A DNA stretch of 64,000 nucleotides from Salimicrobium halophilum (GTDB taxonomy: Bacteria > Bacillota > Bacilli > Bacillales > Halobacillaceae): the NCBI RefSeq assembly GCF_900100295.1, contig NZ_FNEV01000003.1:268849-332848 (forward strand). Reading direction: 5' to 3'. Below, piece after piece: positions 58,762 through 64,000 of this stretch (position 1 is the first letter of the stretch; every line of letters starts with the position of its first letter). The notes beneath the pieces were generated by a model. That model was not told the origin of the DNA. It saw only the letters and a list, made by a program, of their open reading frames with translations, and did not search any database. The position numbers and the translations under genes are program-made.

Positions 58762-59763
58762 TTAAATGATCCGGTCGGCGGCTTTCTTGAGACGGTTCAT
58801 GACAGCGGCTCCGACTTCCGTCTCCTCGAACGTTTCCGCTAAAATCACATCGACATCGGACTGTTTGTAGGAACGGAGAGCTCCGTACAATTCCACGGCT
58901 ACTTCAGAGAGATCCGTCCGTGATCCGCATACAGCCATCCGAGGGTGATCAAGTTTTTCTGCCAGTTCACGACTTGCGATGACGCCGACTCTCTTCCCTT
59001 CCTGTTGATAGAATGAAAGTTTTTCCACAAATCGCTCATCGTCACCTTCTACGAGCAACAATGGAACCTCCGGAGCGTAATGTCGGTATTTCATTCCCGG
59101 AGATTTCGGTTTCTCTTCCTCATCAGAAAGAGCGGGATCGACGCGCACTTCTTCAAATACTTCTTCCAATTGTTCTTTCGTCACGCCACCAGGCCGGAGA
59201 ATGACAGGAATTTCTGCGGTACAGTCCACAACCGTCGACTCCACCCCGACACCGGTACGGCCACCATCCACGATTCCCGCTATTTTTCCGTTCAAATCCT
59301 GATACACGTGCTCGGCGCTTGTCGGGGAAGGTTTCCCGGAACTGTTGGCACTCGGCGCTGCAATCGGCAACTTCACTTCCCGTAACAGCTTGAGAGCTGT
59401 CGGATGATCCGGCATCCTCACCCCGATCGTCTGGAGACCTGCCGTCACATTCTTTGCGGCCTTGCCATTCGAAGGGACGATAATTGTAAGAGGTCCCGGC
59501 CAGAATGCATCCATGCACTTCTCAGCCGTTTCCGTCCAATCAGCGGCGATGGTTGCAAGCTCTTCCCGCTCTCCAATGTGGACAATCAGTGGATTATCCG
59601 CAGGACGCCCTTTCGCATCGAATATTTTCTGAACCGCTTCTTCCCTTGTCGCATCCGCCCCGAGACCATACACCGTCTCCGTCGGAAAAGCGACGGCCTC
59701 CCCAGCTGATAGAGCCTCCGCCGCTTCCCTCATTCCATCCTCCTGTTTCCATAAACGTGTCAT
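58762..59763 (-). CDS. ywlC: Threonylcarbamoyl-AMP synthase (Sua5/YwlC)
   Basis: 333 residues. The YrdC domain (about 10-200) shows AVAFPTETVYGLGADATREE, KGRPADNPLIVHI, FWPGPLTIIV, GVRMPDHPTA, PIAAPSANSSGKPSPTSAEH. The C-terminal Sua5 domain (about 215-333) follows a SPGMKYRHYAP linker. It makes threonylcarbamoyl-AMP for the tRNA t6A modification. An AGGAG precedes the ATG. Confidence 0.95.
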   Translation of the reverse strand: MTRLWKQEDGMREAAEALSAGEAVAFPTETVYGLGADATREEAVQKIFDAKGRPADNPLIVHIGEREELATIAADWTETAEKCMDAFWPGPLTIIVPSNGKAAKNVTAGLQTIGVRMPDHPTALKLLREVKLPIAAPSANSSGKPSPTSAEHVYQDLNGKIAGIVDGGRTGVGVESTVVDCTAEIPVILRPGGVTKEQLEEVFEEVRVDPALSDEEEKPKSPGMKYRHYAPEVPLLLVEGDDERFVEKLSFYQQEGKRVGVIASRELAEKLDHPRMAVCGSRTDLSEVAVELYGALRSYKQSDVDVILAETFEETEVGAAVMNRLKKAADRII

Positions 59764-59898
59764 TCGAGTTACTCCTTTATCTTTCTTTTCTAGTATCTAT
59801 TATGGACAAAGCTCCTTGTGTAGGCAAGTTAAAGGCAGAATCCCCCTCTTTGCTTATTCTCGATTTGATAAGTAAAGTTTGTTTTTGTATAAGTTTAC

Positions 59899-59927
59899 TT
59901 TACTTTTATATAAGTTTTATTTATAAT
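59899..59927 (+). promoter_or_regulatory. Promoter of the Xre regulator gene
   Basis: TTTACT and TATAAT with a 17-base spacer. The word TATAAGTTT occurs twice across it, 22 bases apart (59888 and 59910), a possible binding site for the regulator itself. Confidence 0.55.
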
Positions 59928-59949
59928 TTGATAATAAGAGGTGAAGAAC

Positions 59950-60189
59950 ATGAAAAAAGACTTTGGTGATTCGGTATCGAATAAAGTCTACGACTATCGA
60001 GTGCTGGCCAAGATGTCTCAGATGGAGCTGGCGAAAAAGGTCGGTGTTTCCAAACAGACGATTTTCGTAATGGAAAAAGGGAATTACGTTCCCTCCTTAC
60101 TCCTGGCTCTTCGTATCGCAGATTTTTTCGAAGTCGATGTGAACGACATTTTTACTTATGAAAGAAAGGATGATGGAATTGATGAATGA
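59950..60189 (+). CDS. Xre-type transcriptional regulator
   Basis: 79 residues from the ATG at 59950 behind GAGGTG. Helix-turn-helix MSQMELAKKVGVSKQTIFVMEKGNYVPSL in shortened view: MSQMELAKKVGVSKQTIF. This short YozG/YgzD-like class is usually encoded just ahead of a small membrane protein, as here (overlapping genes), and controls it. Plus-strand genes in an otherwise minus-strand region suggest an inserted module. Confidence 0.85.
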   Translation: MKKDFGDSVSNKVYDYRVLAKMSQMELAKKVGVSKQTIFVMEKGNYVPSLLLALRIADFFEVDVNDIFTYERKDDGIDE

Positions 60190-60520
60190 GCTGACAGAAT
60201 CCCTGTTTCAACCTTTGAGGACCTGGGCGGAAATTTCGGCGGGGAACTGGAACATCCTTATTGTGGGTGGGTTCGTGCTGTTCATGATCAGCATCGGTGT
60301 GATGTTTATGTGTTGGAGAATGATAGGAGAAGAGGATGAAAGGACCAAAGGCATCTATCTTCAAAGTGCAGCGATTGCTTTTCTCGTACTCGTTCTATGC
60401 GATATTCTTTTTCCGAAAGAATACATGTGGCAAGTGTTCTTTCTTTTCAAGTATTCTTTCGCCTTCCTGGCCGGCGGTATTTACCTTGCCACCCGCTACC
60501 TGAGGGATCGGACCGTCTGA
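60182..60520 (+). CDS. Small integral membrane protein paired with the Xre regulator
   Basis: 112 residues from the ATG at 60182; ATGs at 60158, 60170 and 60173 are in frame and the best site is uncertain. Three to four membrane helices (about 20-42, 58-72, 80-104). Its 5' end overlaps the regulator's stop codon, so translation is coupled. It resembles the small membrane partners (DUF2178-like) of such regulators. Function unknown. Confidence 0.75.
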   Translation: MNELTESLFQPLRTWAEISAGNWNILIVGGFVLFMISIGVMFMCWRMIGEEDERTKGIYLQSAAIAFLVLVLCDILFPKEYMWQVFFLFKYSFAFLAGGIYLATRYLRDRTV

Positions 60521-60531
60521 TTCAGCACGAA

Positions 60532-60556
60532 AGGGAGATGTCCGTCTCTCTTTTTT
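60532..60556 (+). terminator. Terminator of the Xre-membrane protein pair
   Basis: AGGGAGA/TCTCTCT stem with a 6-base loop followed by TTTTT. Confidence 0.65.
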
Positions 60557-60570
60557 ACATTTCCACAGTT

Positions 60571-60718
60571 TTATCCACAGAATCCGTTTGCAATTGTCTA
60601 TAAAAGTCGAAATATAACCGTTTTCTAAAATACTTACCCACAATATCCACAGGGTGTGTGCATAAATTATCAACTTATTCACAATTCCCTGTGGTTAACT
60701 CCACCAATCTGTGAATGA
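60571..60718. promoter_or_regulatory. DnaA-box cluster
   Basis: Three perfect boxes (TTATNCACA): 60571-60579 plus, 60657-60665 minus, 60675-60683 plus. Four have one mismatch: 60634-60642 plus, 60643-60651 plus, 60690-60698 minus, 60710-60718 minus. Seven boxes in 148 bases, with AT-rich DNA between the first and second. No dnaA or dnaN is near, so this is not the origin. B. subtilis is known to have DnaA-box clusters away from oriC, and from memory one is near ywlC. Confidence 0.8.
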
Positions 60719-61168
60719 ATCCCATTGTTTCGCTATCCAAGACTCTTTTTTCACTTCTTTTTCCTCAGGCAGACAGATATCCGGAAACAGCAGACACCAC
60801 CAATTATCCCCATCCCCGTCTCCGATGGTTACGAGAATCGCCTCGTACTCTCCGGATTCGTACCCTTCTTTTTGAGGAAAGTACACGTCCTTCCGAAACT
60901 CCACAGTAAACGGACGGGTCGTTTGGGTATCCACAATTTCGTTCAATATATGTAATTGATTGTCCACCGCTTCTCTCGCTTCGCCGATCGTTTCCCCGGC
61001 GCCCATGATTTCCTTTAGCTTCGGATACATCGCCTCGGCCACCTGCATCTTTTCCTGCTGATCGGCTTCTTCGTTGCTATGAGCCAGGATGCGGATGCGC
61101 AATGTTTCTTCCGCTTGTGCAGTAATCGGTATGGAAAGAAGAAGCGTCAGTATCAGTATGATTCTCAT
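60695..61168 (-). CDS. spoIIR: SpoIIR, signal for sigma-E activation
   Basis: 157 residues with a signal peptide (1-19). Conserved parts are IRILAHSNEEADQQEKMQV and the C-terminal GDGDGDNWWCLLFPDICLP. SpoIIR is made in the forespore under sigma-F, is exported into the intermembrane space and triggers SpoIIGA to process pro-sigma-E. Its 3' end carries a DnaA box. Confidence 0.92.
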   Translation of the reverse strand: MRIILILTLLLSIPITAQAEETLRIRILAHSNEEADQQEKMQVAEAMYPKLKEIMGAGETIGEAREAVDNQLHILNEIVDTQTTRPFTVEFRKDVYFPQKEGYESGEYEAILVTIGDGDGDNWWCLLFPDICLPEEKEVKKESWIAKQWDSFTDWWS

Positions 61169-61209
61169 AAAAAATGCTCCCTGTCTCTGACGGATTTCTT
61201 TTCAACGTC

Positions 61210-61238
61210 AGTATAGACAGAGAGTCATAGAGTTATAC
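61210..61238 (-). promoter_or_regulatory. Sigma-F promoter of spoIIR
   Basis: GTATA (61238-61234) and GTCTATACT (61218-61210) with 15 bases between fit GYATA-N15-GGNNANAHT with one mismatch. The -35 lies in the last codons of prmC. Confidence 0.65.
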
Positions 61239-62069
61239 CCGGGCCGTCACGATGCGGTCGCGGCCGTTCAAATCTTTAATTACTTCCACCGTATAGGTTG
61301 GCAGTGCATCCTGGAGCATCCGTCTCACAGCACCGCCTTGCGTATGGCCAATCTCAAACGCTACGAAACGGGGGGTGTCGTTGCGCGCTTTCAATTCCTT
61401 ACATAGGGTTTCATAGGCAAGTAACCCATCGTTTTCCGCAAAAAGCGCAAGCGCAGGATCGTATTTCTTCACCGTCTCATCGAGCTCTTCTTTTTCCTCC
61501 CAGGCGATGTAAGGGGGATTGGAGACGAGAATATCGATATGTTCCTTTTCGAGTGGTTCAAGAAAACTTCCTTCATAAAAACGTACGTCTGCTCCGAGAG
61601 ACGCCGCGTTTTCGCGGGCGATTCCTAAGGCTTCCTTCGAAATATCCGTTGCCAATACGTCGGCTTCTGTCTCCAGAGCGAGCGTCACCGCAAGCACTCC
61701 ACTGCCGGTGCCGATGTCAGCGATCCTGTCGCCATGGCCCGTATTTTTCCTGATCAGATCCATCAGTTCTTCCGTTTCCTGGCGAGGGATCAGCACATCC
61801 GGCGTCACCCGGAAATAGCGACCGTAAAATGGTGCACGTCCGGTAATATGTTGATACGGCTCACCGGTTTCCGCATGGGTTCTCACCGCTTTGATGAAGC
61901 TTTCTTTTTCTTCAAGAGAAAGTTTCCGATCATCTTCAAGGAAAAGTCCGGATCCTTCGAGCCCCGTGTAATGTTCGAGAAGAAGGACCGCCACGCGCGA
62001 CTCACGACCATGTTCCTGCAAAAAAGAAGAAGCCCACTGAAGAGCTTCTCTTATCGTCATATCCGTCAT
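61233..62069 (-). CDS. prmC: Release factor glutamine methyltransferase PrmC
   Basis: 278 residues from the ATG at 62069 (a GTG at 62078 inside prfA is also possible). Rossmann methyltransferase with IADIGTGSGVLAVTLALE and the NPPY motif in DILVSNPPYIAWEEKEEL. It methylates the Gln of the GGQ motif in PrfA, which is encoded one base upstream in the same operon. Confidence 0.95.
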   Translation of the reverse strand: MTDMTIREALQWASSFLQEHGRESRVAVLLLEHYTGLEGSGLFLEDDRKLSLEEKESFIKAVRTHAETGEPYQHITGRAPFYGRYFRVTPDVLIPRQETEELMDLIRKNTGHGDRIADIGTGSGVLAVTLALETEADVLATDISKEALGIARENAASLGADVRFYEGSFLEPLEKEHIDILVSNPPYIAWEEKEELDETVKKYDPALALFAENDGLLAYETLCKELKARNDTPRFVAFEIGHTQGGAVRRMLQDALPTYTVEVIKDLNGRDRIVTARV

Positions 62070-62070
62070 C

Positions 62071-63141
62071 TTATTCACCGATCTGCTCGAGCTTTTTCGC
62101 CTGTTCTTCCATAAGGAGCGGCTCGATGATCTGATCGAGATTGCCCTGCAGTACCTGGTCGAGCTTCTGCAAGGTGAGTCCGATGCGGTGATCCGTCACA
62201 CGGGTCTGCGGGAAGTTGTACGTACGAATACGCTCGGAACGGTCCCCGGTACCGACCGCGGATTTACGGCTTTCATCATACTCTTCCTGAGCTTCGCGCT
62301 GGTATTTGTCATAAATACGGGCACGCAGGATACGCATCGCTTTGTCTTTGTTCTTGATCTGGGATTTCTCATCCTGACACGAAGCCACAATGCCTGTAGG
62401 CTCGTGCGTCAGGCGTACGGCGGACATGGTCGTGTTTACACTCTGACCACCGGGACCACTGGATGCGAAAGTGTCGACGCGGATATCTTTTTCATTGATA
62501 TCGACTTCCACTTCTTCCGCTTCCGGAAGACAGACGACGGTCGCTGTGGACGTGTGGATCCTACCGCCGGATTCCGTTTCCGGTACACGCTGAACACGGT
62601 GGGCCCCATTTTCATATTTGAAGCGGGAAAACGCACCTTCCCCTTTCACCATGAAAATGACTTCTTTATAGCCACCGACTTCGTTCGGCGTGGAATCGAT
62701 GACTTCGATCTTCCATCCCTTACCTTCTGCGTAGCGGGTGTACATACGGTACAAGTCTCCAGCGAAAAGAGACGCTTCGTCTCCGCCGGCTGCTCCGCGG
62801 ACTTCCATGATAACGTTCTTCTTATCGTTCGGATCTTTCGGAAGCATGAGGACGCGCAGGCTTTCTTCGAGCTCTTCCTTACGTGTCGTAAGTTCGCTGA
62901 GTTCTTCCTTCGCCATTTCCTTCATTTCTTCGTCCGATTCATCGTCGAGCATTTCTTTCGTATCATCGATCTGTGACGTGACATCTTTATACTCGCGGTA
63001 AGCCTGAACCGTTTCTTCGAGGTCCGACTGTTCCTTCGAGTATTCCCGAAGCTTTGTCGTATCACTGATCACCTCAGGGTCACTCAAAAGTTCGTTCAAT
63101 TTATCGTAGCGGTCTTCTAACGTCTGTAACCGTTCGATCAT
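62071..63141 (-). CDS. prfA: Peptide chain release factor 1
   Basis: 356 residues from the ATG at 63141 behind GAGGTG. The GGQ motif is in [19 protein letters not shown]; the stop-codon-reading loop region includes [18 protein letters not shown]. It releases peptides at UAA and UAG. It pairs with prmC. Confidence 0.96.
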   Translation of the reverse strand: MIERLQTLEDRYDKLNELLSDPEVISDTTKLREYSKEQSDLEETVQAYREYKDVTSQIDDTKEMLDDESDEEMKEMAKEELSELTTRKEELEESLRVLMLPKDPNDKKNVIMEVRGAAGGDEASLFAGDLYRMYTRYAEGKGWKIEVIDSTPNEVGGYKEVIFMVKGEGAFSRFKYENGAHRVQRVPETESGGRIHTSTATVVCLPEAEEVEVDINEKDIRVDTFASSGPGGQSVNTTMSAVRLTHEPTGIVASCQDEKSQIKNKDKAMRILRARIYDKYQREAQEEYDESRKSAVGTGDRSERIRTYNFPQTRVTDHRIGLTLQKLDQVLQGNLDQIIEPLLMEEQAKKLEQIGE

Positions 63142-63214
63142 TTCATTCACCTCTTTTTTGTCTGCCATTCGTATTATATTATAGGGGTTCCTTTGTTACA
63201 ACCTAGCCCCCTCG

Positions 63215-63787
63215 CTAAAGTGGAGGATCATCGTGACACTTGCGGCAGACCGGATAATAAGCATCGTTGCCGCCGATCTGGATCTGCTCTCCGGAATAGA
63301 CCGGCTGTCCTTCTTCATTGACGCGAAGGTTCATGACCGCTTTCTTTTCACAGAACCAGCAGATCGTCTTCATTTCCTCAATTTTATCGGCATACAGAAG
63401 AAAATACTTGCTGCCTTCGAACAACTCGTTCTGGAAATCGTTCTTCAGTCCGAAGCCCATCACCGGGATATTCAGACGATCGACGATTTTCGTCAGCTGC
63501 AGAATGTGCTCTTTATCGAGAAACTGAGCTTCATCCACGAGTACGCAGTAAGGCTGCTGTTCTTCCTGTTTCACCGTTTCATACAGATCCGTCTCTTCAA
63601 AAATCGGATACGCCTTCCGTCTCAGGCCGATCCGTGAAGAGACGTAGCCGATTTCATCCCGGTCGTCGATGCCGGGGGTGAAGATGAGAACCGGCTTGTT
63701 CTGCTCTTCGTAGTTGTGGGCGACTTTTATGATTTCGATCGATTTTCCGCTGTTCATCGCTCCATATTTAAAATACAGTTGTGCCAT
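63215..63787 (-). CDS. tdk: Thymidine kinase
   Basis: 190 residues from the ATG at 63787 behind AGGGGAG; the open frame runs further upstream without support. The P-loop is [18 protein letters not shown], the Walker B-like [15 protein letters not shown], and the zinc ligands lie in CWFCEKKA and VCRKCHDD. Salvage of thymidine. In B. subtilis it also precedes prfA. Confidence 0.95.
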   Translation of the reverse strand: MAQLYFKYGAMNSGKSIEIIKVAHNYEEQNKPVLIFTPGIDDRDEIGYVSSRIGLRRKAYPIFEETDLYETVKQEEQQPYCVLVDEAQFLDKEHILQLTKIVDRLNIPVMGFGLKNDFQNELFEGSKYFLLYADKIEEMKTICWFCEKKAVMNLRVNEEGQPVYSGEQIQIGGNDAYYPVCRKCHDDPPL

Positions 63788-63889
63788 GTATGTGACTCCC
63801 CTTTTTCTAAACGCTTCCCCCATTATACACAAAATTACGGGTTCTGAGGATGTCTTCCTGAAGTTATTGGAAAGGAGTTTTGGAATGGT

Positions 63890-64000
63890 CGTATGGAGGT
63901 TTCTTAGCTTGAGCGGTTCGTTTCTTTGGTATTGCACCGTTCAAAGGGTCGGATTGGCGTACGAACGGTTCATTTCTGATTTAATGAACCGCTCGTTCGG
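63890..64000. repeat. Family I-like repeat at the right edge
   Basis: GAGCGGTTCGTTTC, ATTGCACCGTTCA and GAACGGTTCATTTC words, like those at 22253-22330 and 25395-25479. The element continues beyond the window. Confidence 0.6.

Noticed and set aside
60541-60720. Chromosome replication origin
   Set aside because: Despite the DnaA boxes there is no dnaA, dnaN, rpmH or gyrase gene nearby, and the gene order is that of the spoIIR-atp region, far from oriC in Bacillus.

Overview
The window looks like the chromosome of a moderately halophilic, endospore-forming, motile member of the Bacillaceae (Halobacillus-like). Three things point there. The right two thirds follow the Bacillus subtilis order tdk-prfA-prmC-spoIIR-ywlC-mntP-ywlE-ywlG-glyA-upp-mnaA-atp operon-ywzB-murA-spoIID-spoIIQ-spoIIID-mbl-flhO-flhP-fabZ. 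Sporulation genes spoIIR, spoIIQ, spoIID and spoIIID are present. The secreted proteins are very acidic, as expected in a halophile. No rRNA, tRNA, CRISPR array or known riboswitch was seen.

Layout. 1-9.6 kb is an AT-rich accessory island. It holds a partial gene, a frameshifted membrane protein gene, two broken copies of a surface-layer gene, an unknown polytopic membrane protein, a membrane-anchored Mrr-like nuclease, a duplicated AP2/HNH-type protein, a DDE transposase and a mobile-type RadC. 9.6-14.3 kb is a three-gene S-layer operon: an SLH anchor protein, a small secreted protein and a 948-residue Ig-like surface protein. 14.5-22.2 kb holds wall-polymer genes: a ManNAc dehydrogenase, TagA, two GT4 glycosyltransferases, CsaB and a MurJ-type flippase. 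22.6-24.8 kb has sinR, a 39-codon peptide gene and a second SLH protein. 25.5-29.7 kb is an RND efflux pair. 29.9-33 kb is a mixed region with yjfB, a small lipoprotein and a NERD protein. From 33 kb to the right end lies the conserved core listed above.

How the genes work together. CsaB is the pyruvyl transferase that creates the ligand for SLH domains. MnaA and the dehydrogenase would supply UDP-ManNAc and UDP-ManNAcA. TagA and the two glycosyltransferases would build the polymer. The SLH proteins then anchor to it, and the large SLH-less surface protein is probably attached through partners in its operon. Candidate sigma-F, sigma-E and sigma-D promoters sit in front of the sporulation and motility genes.

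The least expected content is intergenic. Family I is a composite 180-230 bp repeat in tandem doublets and triplets at nine places. Family II is a palindromic element of about 115 bp at five places. Family III is a set of five-unit arrays of a short word on a 21-bp period. There is also a dense DnaA-box cluster beside spoIIR.
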